This document shows, piece after piece, positions 7,293 to 15,921 of a stretch of 64,000 bases of DNA. Position 1 is the stretch's first letter. Each line of letters opens with the position of its first letter. A program made the translations under genes and the position numbers. Location: NCBI GenBank assembly GCA_963169915.1, contig CAUJEM010000009.1, positions 18,147 to 82,146 of the forward strand, given 5' to 3'. This DNA is from Myxococcota bacterium (GTDB taxonomy: Bacteria; Myxococcota_A; Polyangia; Polyangiales; Polyangiaceae). Below the pieces are notes generated by a model that saw only the letters and a list, made by a program, of their open reading frames with translations, searched no databases and was not told the origin of the DNA.

Positions 7293-8402
7293 TCAGCGCA
7301 TCATCGGAAGGTGACGGTTCTTGCCCCCCGAGCGGTCGATGGTGAGCCCGCCTGCGCTCTGGGCGTGGTGGGCCTCCACGCGCTCCACCAAGGCCTCTGC
7401 CACCGCCACGAAGGCCTTGGCGATGGGAGAGCCCGGCGCCGCTTGCACGACCGGGGTGCCGGCGTCCCCCCACTCGCGCACGGCGGGGTGCAGCGGGATC
7501 TGCCCGAGCAGCGGGGCGCCCGCCATCTCAGCGACCTTCTGCCCGCCGCCGGCACCGAAGAGCTCATGGCGTCGGTCACAGCCGTCACAGATGAAGTAGC
7601 TCTCGTTCTCGATCACGCCGAGGACGTCCAGGCCCACCTTCTGCGCCATGGACACGGACTTGTACACGTCCTGGATAGCGACCTCCTGGGGCGTGGTCAC
7701 GATGATGCTCCCCGTGGACTTGACCTTCTGCGCCAGGGTGAGCGCGACGTCTCCAGTGCCAGGCGGCAAATCCAGGATGAGGTAGTCGAGCGCCCCCCAC
7801 GCGACGTCCTTCAGGAACTGGAGCAGCGCCCCATGGAGCATGGGGCCGCGCCAGATGACGGCGGTGTGGGGGTCCTCGAGCATGAACCCGATGCTCATCA
7901 GCTTGACCCCGAAGCGAGAGAGCGGCTGGATCTGCTTGCCGTCGCTCATGGGCTGGCCGGTGATGCCGAGCAAGGTGGGGATGCTGGGGCCGTAGATGTC
8001 CGCGTCCAGCAGCCCGGTGCGCAGGCCCATGCGGGCGAGCGCGAGCGCCACGTTGGTCGCGACGGTGCTCTTGCCCACCCCGCCCTTGCCGCTCATCACC
8101 AAGATGACGTTCTTCACCTGCGGCACGGGATCGCCTGCGTCGATGCTGCGGCTGGGAACGTCCACCTCCCACTCGAGGCTCAGGGCATGCACGCCCTCGA
8201 CGCCGAGCGCTGCTCGAGTAGCAGCCTCGGTGAGCGCGTCTCGCTGTGGATAGTTGGGGTTTTGGAGCCGCAGCACCGCCGTGGCGCGTCCGTCGTGGAC
8301 GCGACAGCGGCCGACCATCCCAAGCTCTCCCAGCGATCGCCCAGCCACTGGCTCGGAGACCGCCGAGAGCGCTGCCGTGAGCTGACTCTCGATGTCCGAC
8401 AT
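7293..8402 (-). CDS. mrp: Mrp/NBP35-family iron-sulphur cluster carrier ATPase
   Basis: Cytoplasmic P-loop ATPase that assembles or carries [4Fe-4S] clusters to apo-proteins (369 residues). It has an N-terminal MIP18/DUF59-like domain (about 1-85), the deviant Walker A motif SGKGGVGKST at 104-113, LLDADIYGPS, DLPPGTGD, and the cluster-binding CDGC at 272-275. The start ATG lacks a Shine-Dalgarno site; TAGGGG lies nine bases upstream, as at other possible leaderless starts here. Confidence 0.95.
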   Translation of the reverse strand: MSDIESQLTAALSAVSEPVAGRSLGELGMVGRCRVHDGRATAVLRLQNPNYPQRDALTEAATRAALGVEGVHALSLEWEVDVPSRSIDAGDPVPQVKNVILVMSGKGGVGKSTVATNVALALARMGLRTGLLDADIYGPSIPTLLGITGQPMSDGKQIQPLSRFGVKLMSIGFMLEDPHTAVIWRGPMLHGALLQFLKDVAWGALDYLILDLPPGTGDVALTLAQKVKSTGSIIVTTPQEVAIQDVYKSVSMAQKVGLDVLGVIENESYFICDGCDRRHELFGAGGGQKVAEMAGAPLLGQIPLHPAVREWGDAGTPVVQAAPGSPIAKAFVAVAEALVERVEAHHAQSAGGLTIDRSGGKNRHLPMMR

Positions 8403-8446
8403 GATGAGCGCCCCCTACGCTCCGGCGCGCTTCGCGTCAAACTGGG

Positions 8447-9691
8447 TCAGGGCTGGCTCGAGCTGCTGGCGCTCACGTCCGCGCTCGCCCGCACGCTGAC
8501 GCTGACGCTGGCGGAGGCCGCGCCCGCGGCCTTGAGATCCGCCGCGAAATCCAGGCCATAGCGGGCGAGGCACCCAGCAGAGCCCGTGATGTCCGCCGCG
8601 ACGGTCGTCGCGCTGGACGCCACGCTCGTCGCCGCGTCGACCGCCAAGCGCCCGCGGCTCAGCACCGCCAGCACCTTGGGGAGGTTGGCCTGGAGCGTGC
8701 TGGTGAGCCGCGCCGAGCCGCCCGCTTGGACCTCGATGGTGGGCGGAGAGCACTCCGCCTCGAACTTGCCCCGCCCGTCGCACGCCGCTTCGCAGTTGGC
8801 GTCGAGCTCGCAGCTTGGCGGGTCGAGCTTGCCCTCGCAGCGCGGCGCGGAGGCGGTGCCTTCACAGCTCCCCTTGCACGTGGCCTCGGCGCCGCACGTC
8901 ACCTGCGTGTTGGCCGCGAGCTGGCACTCCCCGGTGCAGGTGCCCTGGCACTCACCCGCGCAGCTCCCGGTGGCGGTGCCGCCGGTGCACGTGCCCTCGC
9001 AGGTCCCGGCGCAGGTGGCGCCGCTGACCGCCTGCCCGTCGCACTGCCCGTCGCAGCTGCCCGCGCAAGACCCACGGAAGCTGCCCGAGCACTGGCCCTC
9101 GCAGGTGGCGGAGCACGTCCCCTGGCAGTTGGCCTTCACGCTCGCCGAGCCCTGGCAGCTCGCGCCCGCCGAGCACACGCCGTCGCACTGGACGCTGAGC
9201 TCGCCGGGCGTGCAGCGCGCCTCGACGGTGCCGGGGTCACAGGCGCCGTTCACCGCGCACTTGCTCTCGCACGAGAACTGCGCCTGAGCGTTCAGGCTGC
9301 ACCGGCCGCCCGCCACCGTGAACTGGATGGCGCCGGCAGCGCTGATCTCCGCGCGCAGGGCGGCGGAGGCGGCCGTGCACGCCGCGGTCACCTCGTCGTC
9401 CGTGGGCGCCGCGGGGTTGGCGATGGGCGCCGGGGTGCCCCCGAGGTCCGTCGTGAGGGCGGTGCAGGCCACGGCGAGATCCGCCTTCATCTGCCCGGAG
9501 ACCGCCACCAGGGCGTCCACCGAGCCGGTCAGGGCGTCCGCGTTGGCCGCGATGCCGGCCTCGCAGCTGGTGGCCTGCTCCAAGGACTCGCACCCCGGCG
9601 TGAGCAGCCCGAGCCCCAACAGACAGAGGCCGGCTTGCAGCGTGCGAGCAGGGAACAGGCGGAAGGCTCGAGAGCGGGGGGCGAGGCGCAT
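8447..9691 (-). CDS. Cysteine-rich exported lipoprotein-like protein
   Basis: Secreted or outer-membrane protein of 414 residues with a signal peptide (MRLAPRSRAFRLF onward, hydrophobic LCLLGLGLLTPGC). The Cys of TPGC may be lipidated, although the lipobox is not ideal. About 36 cysteines occur; the core consists of many short units of the type CxGxC (CQGTCSATCEGQC, CAGTCEGTC, CAGECQGTC). The C-terminal third is alanine/serine rich and predicted helical. I moved the start to the ATG at 9691, which has a GGAG site. It stands next to exported CxxC redoxins, a plausible source of disulphide handling. Function unknown; similar Cys-repeat proteins are common in Myxococcota. Confidence 0.8.
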   Translation of the reverse strand: MRLAPRSRAFRLFPARTLQAGLCLLGLGLLTPGCESLEQATSCEAGIAANADALTGSVDALVAVSGQMKADLAVACTALTTDLGGTPAPIANPAAPTDDEVTAACTAASAALRAEISAAGAIQFTVAGGRCSLNAQAQFSCESKCAVNGACDPGTVEARCTPGELSVQCDGVCSAGASCQGSASVKANCQGTCSATCEGQCSGSFRGSCAGSCDGQCDGQAVSGATCAGTCEGTCTGGTATGSCAGECQGTCTGECQLAANTQVTCGAEATCKGSCEGTASAPRCEGKLDPPSCELDANCEAACDGRGKFEAECSPPTIEVQAGGSARLTSTLQANLPKVLAVLSRGRLAVDAATSVASSATTVAADITGSAGCLARYGLDFAADLKAAGAASASVSVSVRASADVSASSSSQP

Positions 9692-9852
9692 GGGGAACTC
9701 CGGGGGCGAAAAGAAAGAGGAACTGCGGGAGAGCCGGCGAGGGTGTCCGCGCGTGGGCTCCCACCGGGGCTGGCCCCAGTGTAGCACGGGCCGCCGCGAC
9801 GTCCCGCCGGCGCCCCTTCCCCAGGGCTGCGTTTCGTTCTAAGGGCGGCGGC

Positions 9853-10386
9853 ATGGTAGCTTGGCGAAGCGTCGTGGTGGTGCTGGGGCTCGCGGTCGGG
9901 GCGGTCGGCTGTGGCGCCAGCCCGTCGGCTGGGCCCGGCGCGCCGGAGTCCAGCGGCTCCTTCGCGCCGGATTTCGAGCTCGACACGCTCGACGGCAAGA
10001 GCGTGCGGCTGTCGGATCATCTCGGCAAGGACGTCATCCTCTTGGACTTCTGGGCGACCTTCTGCGACCCCTGCCTCGCCGCCATGCCGCACCTGGAGCA
10101 GGTGTACCAGGCCCGCCGGGCTCAGGGCTTGGTCGTGCTCGGGATCTCCATCGATGGTCCGCAGAGCATGGCTGCCGTGCGTGGAGAGGTGCAGAAGCTC
10201 GGGTTGAGCTTCCCCATCTTGCTGGACCAGGAGTCGCGCGTGGTGGCGCTCTACAACCCGCGCACGAGCGCCCCCTACAGCGTCCTCATCGGTCGAGACG
10301 GGCGGATCATCAAGAAGAAGGACGGCTACGTCACGGGCGACGCCGCCACGCTCGAGCGTGATCTCGACGCCGCGCTGGCGCGCTGA
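9853..10386 (+). CDS. TlpA/ResA-like thioredoxin-fold lipoprotein
   Basis: Envelope thiol-disulphide oxidoreductase of 177 residues. The signal peptide ends in the lipobox AVGC (residues 17-20). The thioredoxin fold starts at FAPDFELDTLDGKSVRL; the active site is WATFCDPC, and the cis-proline loop is in TSAPYSVLIGRDGRI. It is probably anchored to a membrane by lipid and reduces disulphides or cytochrome c-type thiols. It is transcribed divergently from the cysteine-rich protein to its left and convergently with another redoxin to its right. Confidence 0.9.
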   Translation: MVAWRSVVVVLGLAVGAVGCGASPSAGPGAPESSGSFAPDFELDTLDGKSVRLSDHLGKDVILLDFWATFCDPCLAAMPHLEQVYQARRAQGLVVLGISIDGPQSMAAVRGEVQKLGLSFPILLDQESRVVALYNPRTSAPYSVLIGRDGRIIKKKDGYVTGDAATLERDLDAALAR

Positions 10387-10413
10387 AGCGGCGGCAACGC
10401 GCGGCGGCCTGCC

Positions 10414-11118
10414 TCAGTCTTCGAGGGCCGTGTCCACCGCACGCCAAATGGCACCCGGCGAGCCGCCGTCCACGACGCTCAGGATGCGCATGGTGCGCGT
10501 GTCGATGATGATGTTGGCGGGGAAAAATCCGAAGCTCCGCCTCAGCGCGTTGATCTTCTCCGCGCTGTCGATGGCGATGGGGTGGTAGAGCTCGTAGCGG
10601 GACGCCCAGGCGACCAAGTCCTTCAGCTGAGCCGGGTTGGCTTGGGAGTCTTGAGCAAAAATCTCGAGGTAGCGGTAGCCGAAGGGCGCGCGCTCGTCCG
10701 CCTCCTCCGAGATGGGGCGCGCGTACTTCACGCCGTTGAAGGAGCCGCCGGTGTGCTCCGCACGGCAGTAGCCGCACCAGCCCGCCGTCACGTTGATGTG
10801 CAGGACCCGCGTGCCGCCGTTGTTCCCCTGGGCGTCGAGGGGATCGTAGTAGTCCGCGAGGCTGATGGGGGACAGCTTGCTCGGGTCGTAGTCGACCGCT
10901 GCGGCGTCCGGGAAGCCCATGAAGTCCAGGTTCGGGATGGTGGAGCCGATGGAGAAGCCGTAGGGGGCGTCCGGGTAGGGGAGCGCAGCGGTGGAGCGGC
11001 GGCCCCCTGGCACGGCTTGGCTCCCGTCGTCGAAGGCGACGGTGTCCATGGGCTCGGGCCCGCACCCCGTGGCTCCGAACGCGAGGGCTGCGCCGAGGAG
11101 AGTGGAGAGGATTCGCAT
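10414..11118 (-). CDS. Thioredoxin-fold lipoprotein with WCGYC site
   Basis: Predicted envelope lipoprotein of 234 residues: signal peptide with lipobox ATGC (16-19), then a spacer containing YPDAPYGFSIGSTIPNLDF, then a thioredoxin-like domain with INVTAGWCGYCRAEH and a closing segment FFPANIIIDTRTMRIL. It is clearly related to the redoxin at 14332-14958, which shares the YPxxPY, G.T..NL.F.G and TMR(I/V)L patterns. Likely a thiol oxidoreductase or thiol-dependent peroxidase; partner unknown. Confidence 0.85.
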   Translation of the reverse strand: MRILSTLLGAALAFGATGCGPEPMDTVAFDDGSQAVPGGRRSTAALPYPDAPYGFSIGSTIPNLDFMGFPDAAAVDYDPSKLSPISLADYYDPLDAQGNNGGTRVLHINVTAGWCGYCRAEHTGGSFNGVKYARPISEEADERAPFGYRYLEIFAQDSQANPAQLKDLVAWASRYELYHPIAIDSAEKINALRRSFGFFPANIIIDTRTMRILSVVDGGSPGAIWRAVDTALED

Positions 11119-11224
11119 TGGTTCAGTCTCCCAGCAGTGGTAAGCGGCGCTGGTTCGCAGGGCGCCTAGAGCTTAGGGGTCTGCGGTTCAGCGTCAAGCG
11201 CCCCAGGGAGAAGGAAGCCGAGAG

Positions 11225-12397
11225 ATGAATCGATGGACGAAGTGGCTGGGGCGCTCGGGCTTGCTCTTGGCGGTGGCCCTTGGGGGGGCGGCCTTGCCCG
11301 TCACGGGCTGCAGCAGCGGCGAGGCCACCTGCGACGGAGTGCAGATCCGGGGTCGGTGTGAGCAGAAGTGCGACCCTGCCAAGTGCACCGAGGGCTTCGA
11401 GTGCGTCGGGAACGCCTGCCGCGCGCGCTGCGTCCATGACTTCGAGTGCGGCGCGGGCGAGGCCTGCCTCAACACCTACGAGGACACCACGCGGGTCCCG
11501 TCGCCGCACTGCTTCCCCTACCTCGAGGGAGAGGTGACGGGTCAAGGGACCGGGTGCGCGTCGGACGGGGAGTGCGACACTCGACGTGGCTGGGCGTGTG
11601 TCGCGGCGACGTGCCAGCGCGTCTGCAAGAGCCACTCGGACTGCCCGAACGGCTCCTGCACCGGTCAGGCCGAGGGGCGTTGGCTGTGTGAGCCGGACAC
11701 CGTGGACCACGCTCCGGGGCGCTATGGAACCACCTGTCCGAACGGCGCCGCGGACTGCGACGCGAGCGGCGGCTTCGTCTGCATCGGCCGCGGCATCCAA
11801 GATCCGGACAACTACTGCTCGAAGAAGGGCTGCACGGCGGACTCGGAGTGCCCGAGCGGCCTCTACTGTGGAGCCTATGGAGAGGGGACCCGGGCTTGCC
11901 TGAAGCGGGACTACTGCCGGAGCTGCGAGACGGATCTCGACTGTCGTGGGCTGCCGAACCAGGTGTGCGCGCAGGACGCAGGGGGCAAGAAAATCTGCAC
12001 CCAGCGCTGTGATCCGAAGGTGGCGCTGCCCTGCCCCTGGGGCGCGGCGTCGACGTGCGCGGAGACCGACCCCACCGTGGGTGGACCGACGTGCAGCCAC
12101 GCGTTTGGCTCCTGCGTGGGCAGCGGCAAGGCCTGTGAGCCCTGCACGGCCAACGAGGACTGCGGATCCCAGGGGGCCTGCGTCGCCATCCTGGGTTCCT
12201 TGGAGCGCCTGTGCATCGACATGAGCTTCACCTGCGAGAAGAAGGAGGACTGCCCGCTGTCCCCGGATGGGCTCCAGATGGACTGCCTGAGCGCCGACGC
12301 CGCGGCGGAGAGCGATCTGTACAAACGCTGCGTCCCACCGAACATCTACGAGGGGAGCCTCAGCGTCGGGGGCGCTCGTTACAGCTGCTGGCAGTAG
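11225..12397 (+). CDS. Cysteine-rich surface lipoprotein
   Basis: Lipoprotein of 390 residues with lipobox PVTGC (about residues 25-29) after a clear signal peptide. About 47 cysteines are spread through the chain in short loops such as CDPAKCTEGFECVGNACRARC, DSDC-like units and CRSCETDLDC, similar to the Dickkopf/EGF-like Cys modules of myxobacterial surface proteins. The ribosome site GGAGAAGGAAG precedes the ATG. It is divergent from the WCGYC redoxin and lies between redoxin genes, so folding through disulphides by those enzymes is plausible. Function unknown. Confidence 0.85.
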   Translation: MNRWTKWLGRSGLLLAVALGGAALPVTGCSSGEATCDGVQIRGRCEQKCDPAKCTEGFECVGNACRARCVHDFECGAGEACLNTYEDTTRVPSPHCFPYLEGEVTGQGTGCASDGECDTRRGWACVAATCQRVCKSHSDCPNGSCTGQAEGRWLCEPDTVDHAPGRYGTTCPNGAADCDASGGFVCIGRGIQDPDNYCSKKGCTADSECPSGLYCGAYGEGTRACLKRDYCRSCETDLDCRGLPNQVCAQDAGGKKICTQRCDPKVALPCPWGAASTCAETDPTVGGPTCSHAFGSCVGSGKACEPCTANEDCGSQGACVAILGSLERLCIDMSFTCEKKEDCPLSPDGLQMDCLSADAAAESDLYKRCVPPNIYEGSLSVGGARYSCWQ

Positions 12398-12421
12398 GCC
12401 GTAGGCCCTGCGCGCGCGGGC

Positions 12422-14335
12422 TCAGAAGCGCACCGTGGCGTCGAGCCGCGCGCCCTCGAAGGCCGGGAAGACCCGGCAGACGCCGGCCACGCAGCGCAAC
12501 GCGCCCCGACGCTGGCCGACGAACAGCCCCACGCTAGTGTCGCTCGTGAAGCGCCACCCGAGCTGACCGTTGAAGTAGGTCGTCGGTACCCCGGGGGCGG
12601 TGGAGTACTCCACGCCGAGCGCCGCGGACAGGTGCGGCGCCCACTCGAAGCCCGTCAGGTGTTGCCCCTCGACCCACGGCGTGTGGGTCAGCTCCGTCTC
12701 CATGCGGCGGCGGTGCCACCCTTGGAGCTGCAGGGACCACGGACCACCCAGTGAGCGGATGGCGTCGTAGCGGAGATAGGTCTCTCGATAGTACGTCTGG
12801 GTGGTGCCGCCGGGGACCCGCAGCTCGAGCTCCGCCGTCTCATCCAGGCGCACGCCGGTGGTGACGGTGACGCGCGATCTTCCGCGCTCGGAGCTGAGCT
12901 CGACCCCGCTGGCAACATCCCAGATCCGGTTCTCCTGGGCCGCCGTGGTCTCGCAGGCCTCGTTGCTGACGCTCTCCGCCCAGGTGTGGCTCCGCCCCAC
13001 CCAAGCGAAGACGGACCGCTGGGCTGCCACCTCCACGTCCGCGCGTAGCCGCCCGCCGGTGACGCAGGTGTTGTAGTGATTGAAGGTGGAGTCCACCCAC
13101 AGGGCCTCCGTGGTGGGGGGGGCGCTGTACTGCACGAGGGAGAACTCGCTGGCGCGGCCGAGGGCGACGTTGGCCGAGAGCGGGAAAAAGCGACGATAGT
13201 GGCGGGCCTCGGCGCTCAGGGTGACGGGAGCGAGCGCCAGCGAGCCGCTGAGGTAGGCCGCGTAGCCGAGGCTGGTGCCGGCGCCCTGCGCCAGGGTGTG
13301 CTCGCCGTCCCGACGCATGTCCTGGAAGGCGAGCTCCGCGTAGAGCGAGCCGGCCTCGCCCAGGCGCGGCAGCTCCACGGACTGTGAGCCCGTGAAGAGG
13401 GTGTTCGAGCTGCGGATCGCGTCGTGGCTCAGGGGAGCCTGGCGGATGAGCAGGGAGCCCTGGGTCCCCAGCTTCACCGAGCGCGACGCGAGCTCCACCT
13501 GCGCGGCCGCCAGGCGATCTGGCGCGTAGGTGCAGGTGGCGAAGGTCTGACAGTCTCCCGTGTCCTGGACGAAGTCCGTGGGGAGCGCGCGGGGCATGCC
13601 GGCCTCCGTGAGGCGGACCCAGCTTGGCAGCACGTCGTCGCTGACCCCGAGCCAGCGACCGCTCGCGTCGTCGAGGCGCAGCGGGTTCATGGAGCCGCCG
13701 AGCGCGGTGAGCCGGAGGCGCAGCGGACCAGCCTGGGTCTTGGCTCCCAGGCGGACGCCCCGCACCGTGGTGTCACTCGACAGCTCGTCGAGCTTCCGCA
13801 CGCTGAGCACCAGCCCGCGCCCAAACTGGGCATAGAAATCACCCACGTCGACCTCGAGGTCTCGCCCCTGCCACGCGAAGTACCATTTCGCGGGGTAGGC
13901 CCAGTTTTGATAGCGGTTCGAGAGCTCGACGCCGGCCTCGTCGAGCTTGCGACGGAAGTACTCTGGATCGGGCGTGGCCCCCGGAGGTAGGGGGTGGGGG
14001 CGCAGGGCCACCATGTCGAGCGCGAGCTGCGTCGCGTTGGGGGAGCGAAAGAACCACGCGTTGTCGAGCCGCAGCCCGAGCCGGAAGCTGCCCCACGTGG
14101 CCTGGAGATTGAGGCGGTTGTACCAGAAGCCCCAGTCGTCGTTGGCGATCGTCCCGATGCGGTTGGGGCGGGTGTCGCGGTTGTCGAAGTTGTACGACAG
14201 GCTCGTCACCTCCGTGACGTCGACGTTGACGGGCTCATCCCCTAGCGCGCCGGCCTCCAGCGCCAGCGCCGAGGCCGGGCCGCCCAGCAGCGCGCTCGCC
14301 GTGGCGAGGCCGACCCAGCGCGCCGGCCAGCTCAC
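12422..14335 (-). CDS. Outer-membrane beta-barrel protein, DUF6029-like
   Basis: Large predicted outer-membrane barrel of 637 residues. The signal peptide MSWPARWVGLATASALLGG ends near ALA. The body consists of amphipathic strands with alternating aromatic residues (WGFWYNRLNLQATW, GDFYAQFGRGLVLSVRK) and the last residue is the Phe of DATVRF, the usual barrel-assembly signal. I chose the GTG at 14335 because it overlaps the upstream redoxin stop as GTGA and starts directly at a signal peptide; a GTG at 14371 is also possible. It is the third gene of a coupled lipoprotein-redoxin-barrel operon. Substrate unknown. Confidence 0.8.
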   Translation of the reverse strand: MSWPARWVGLATASALLGGPASALALEAGALGDEPVNVDVTEVTSLSYNFDNRDTRPNRIGTIANDDWGFWYNRLNLQATWGSFRLGLRLDNAWFFRSPNATQLALDMVALRPHPLPPGATPDPEYFRRKLDEAGVELSNRYQNWAYPAKWYFAWQGRDLEVDVGDFYAQFGRGLVLSVRKLDELSSDTTVRGVRLGAKTQAGPLRLRLTALGGSMNPLRLDDASGRWLGVSDDVLPSWVRLTEAGMPRALPTDFVQDTGDCQTFATCTYAPDRLAAAQVELASRSVKLGTQGSLLIRQAPLSHDAIRSSNTLFTGSQSVELPRLGEAGSLYAELAFQDMRRDGEHTLAQGAGTSLGYAAYLSGSLALAPVTLSAEARHYRRFFPLSANVALGRASEFSLVQYSAPPTTEALWVDSTFNHYNTCVTGGRLRADVEVAAQRSVFAWVGRSHTWAESVSNEACETTAAQENRIWDVASGVELSSERGRSRVTVTTGVRLDETAELELRVPGGTTQTYYRETYLRYDAIRSLGGPWSLQLQGWHRRRMETELTHTPWVEGQHLTGFEWAPHLSAALGVEYSTAPGVPTTYFNGQLGWRFTSDTSVGLFVGQRRGALRCVAGVCRVFPAFEGARLDATVRF

Positions 14336-14958
14336 TGTCGCGCGTCGAGCTCGGCTTCGATGTACGGCCACATGACGCTCGCTTGGTTGCCCTCGAAGAC
14401 GCGCAGGACGCGCATGGTCTTCGGATCCACGATGAGGTTGAGCGGCGCGAGCGCGGCGCGGTCGCTGCCCCCGAGCGAGTACTCGGGATCGAGCACGAGG
14501 GGATGGTCGCTCTTGAACTCCGTCCCCCAGGCCGCCAGATGTGAGGGCTTGGCGGCGCTGCGGCTGGCGTCCTCCGCGATGGCGGTGAGCCAGCGTAGCC
14601 CCCGCGGCTTCAAGACGCTCAGGTGCGAGGGCAGCTCACGGTGCTCGATCTTGCAGTTTTGACACCACAGCGCGGCGGTGTTGAGCACGAGCAGCCGCGC
14701 CCCAGGATCCGCGAAGAGCTGCGCGAGCTGGACCTCTTCGAGGGCGTCCGGGGCGTAGCCGGCAGCCTTGGGATCCAGCCAGCCACGAAACTTGAGGTTG
14801 TCTACCGTGCCCCCGAGCGTCTGAGAGTAAGGGCCTGGCGGATAGCCGGCGCCGGCGTCCCCAGCGCCGCCGCCCAGCAGCTCCGGGGGGATCTCCGGGG
14901 TGTTGGAGCCACAGGCGCCCAGCAGGAGCGCCACGCAGAGCAGAGGCCAGCGGCTCAT
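14332..14958 (-). CDS. Thioredoxin-fold lipoprotein with WCQNC site
   Basis: Envelope lipoprotein of 208 residues: lipobox LLGAC (residues 12-16), a linker with YPPGPYSQTLGGTVDNLKF, then a redoxin domain with TAALWCQNCKIEH and the distal LNLIVDPKTMRVLRVFEG. Paralogue of the gene at 10414-11118. Its ATG overlaps the stop of the lipoprotein upstream (ATGA), and its stop overlaps the start of the barrel gene (GTGA), so the three are translated in a coupled way. Suggested role: thiol chemistry on the partner lipoprotein or barrel. Confidence 0.85.
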   Translation of the reverse strand: MSRWPLLCVALLLGACGSNTPEIPPELLGGGAGDAGAGYPPGPYSQTLGGTVDNLKFRGWLDPKAAGYAPDALEEVQLAQLFADPGARLLVLNTAALWCQNCKIEHRELPSHLSVLKPRGLRWLTAIAEDASRSAAKPSHLAAWGTEFKSDHPLVLDPEYSLGGSDRAALAPLNLIVDPKTMRVLRVFEGNQASVMWPYIEAELDARQ

Positions 14959-15890
14959 GGCGCGGCCAGCTTGAGCCCGAAGGTGCCCAACATGGGGATG
15001 CCCTCGGCCGGCGTGGTGGTGATGGTCTGACCGTCGTCGGAGACGCGGGCGGTGCTCACGCGCTGCCAGCCGCCGTAGGGAGCCCACTCTTGGGTGACGT
15101 CCACCCCTTGAAGCCAGACCTCGACCGCAGCTCCTGGCGCCCAGCCGGGCTGGTTGGTGACGCTGAGCCGCGCCGCCGGGCAGAGCTTGGTGAGCACGGG
15201 CGCGGTGCCCACGACCAGCTCGAAGCCGAGCGCCGGATCCACGCCGCTGAGCGCCGCGCCGGGCTTGGCGATGACCGCGCGAAAGCCGCGCTGGTCCACG
15301 TCGTAGGTGAGGGTGTCGATGTCCACCTGGGCCGCGCTCCCGAGCTCGAGCGTCACCCCGCCCGAGCTGGGGGACGTGCCCGCCGTGAGGGGCGCGCCGG
15401 CCTCGAAGGGCGGGAGCCGGAGCGTGGAGAGCCGCCCAAGCTCGAACACGTCCGTCTCTTGCGAGAGCACGAGGCCGAACTCCGGCGTGGCGAAGCCGAT
15501 GCCAAACTTGAGCACGGGGAGATCGATCTCGGCGTTGGGCTTGATCTCGATGGCGCCGTTGCTGCTGGTGGTCCCGACGAGGCACACGGTCAGGCCGCAC
15601 ACTTGCATCAGCTCGCCCCCGACGGGGACCCCGTCCTGGTCGACCAAGGTGGCCGTCACGGAGCTGACGCGTTGGGGCGTGGCGGCTGAGGTGTAGCCCG
15701 GTCCGGGCTTACACGCCCAGGCCGGCGCGCCGCCCTCGCCGCTCTCGCCGCCGCTCCCTGCGGCGCCAGCGCTCGCGCCGCTCCCTCCCGCTCCCGCGGT
15801 GGCGCCGTGGCCGCCCCCCTCTGCACCTCCACCACTGCAGGCGAGCGCGAGCAGCGCCGCTCCGCCGACGATCGACCAATGATGAGCCAT
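14955..15890 (-). CDS. Lipoprotein with Gly/Ser/Ala linker and Ig-like or carboxypeptidase-regulatory-like fold
   Basis: Exported lipoprotein of 311 residues. Lipobox LALAC (14-18) is followed by a glycine/serine/alanine linker to about residue 57. The rest contains beta-rich segments; VTATLVDQDGVPVGGELMQVCG resembles the start of carboxypeptidase-regulatory-like domains. It has five cysteines after the lipid anchor. A TAAGCT element lies ten bases upstream of the ATG, which has no Shine-Dalgarno site. First gene of the lipoprotein-redoxin-barrel operon. Specific function unknown. Confidence 0.75.
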   Translation of the reverse strand: MAHHWSIVGGAALLALACSGGGAEGGGHGATAGAGGSGASAGAAGSGGESGEGGAPAWACKPGPGYTSAATPQRVSSVTATLVDQDGVPVGGELMQVCGLTVCLVGTTSSNGAIEIKPNAEIDLPVLKFGIGFATPEFGLVLSQETDVFELGRLSTLRLPPFEAGAPLTAGTSPSSGGVTLELGSAAQVDIDTLTYDVDQRGFRAVIAKPGAALSGVDPALGFELVVGTAPVLTKLCPAARLSVTNQPGWAPGAAVEVWLQGVDVTQEWAPYGGWQRVSTARVSDDGQTITTTPAEGIPMLGTFGLKLAAP

Positions 15891-15921
15891 GACGCAGCGG
15901 AGCTTAGCACCACCGGGCCGC

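Noticed and set aside
8900..9200. Short repeated bases in the Cys-rich gene as a minisatellite
   Set aside because: Repeats follow codons for CxGxC units, are imperfect and of uneven length.
11123..12100. 325-codon minus-strand frame opposite the Cys-rich lipoprotein
   Set aside because: The plus strand has a good ribosome site, signal peptide, lipobox and regular Cys spacing; the minus frame is a shadow.
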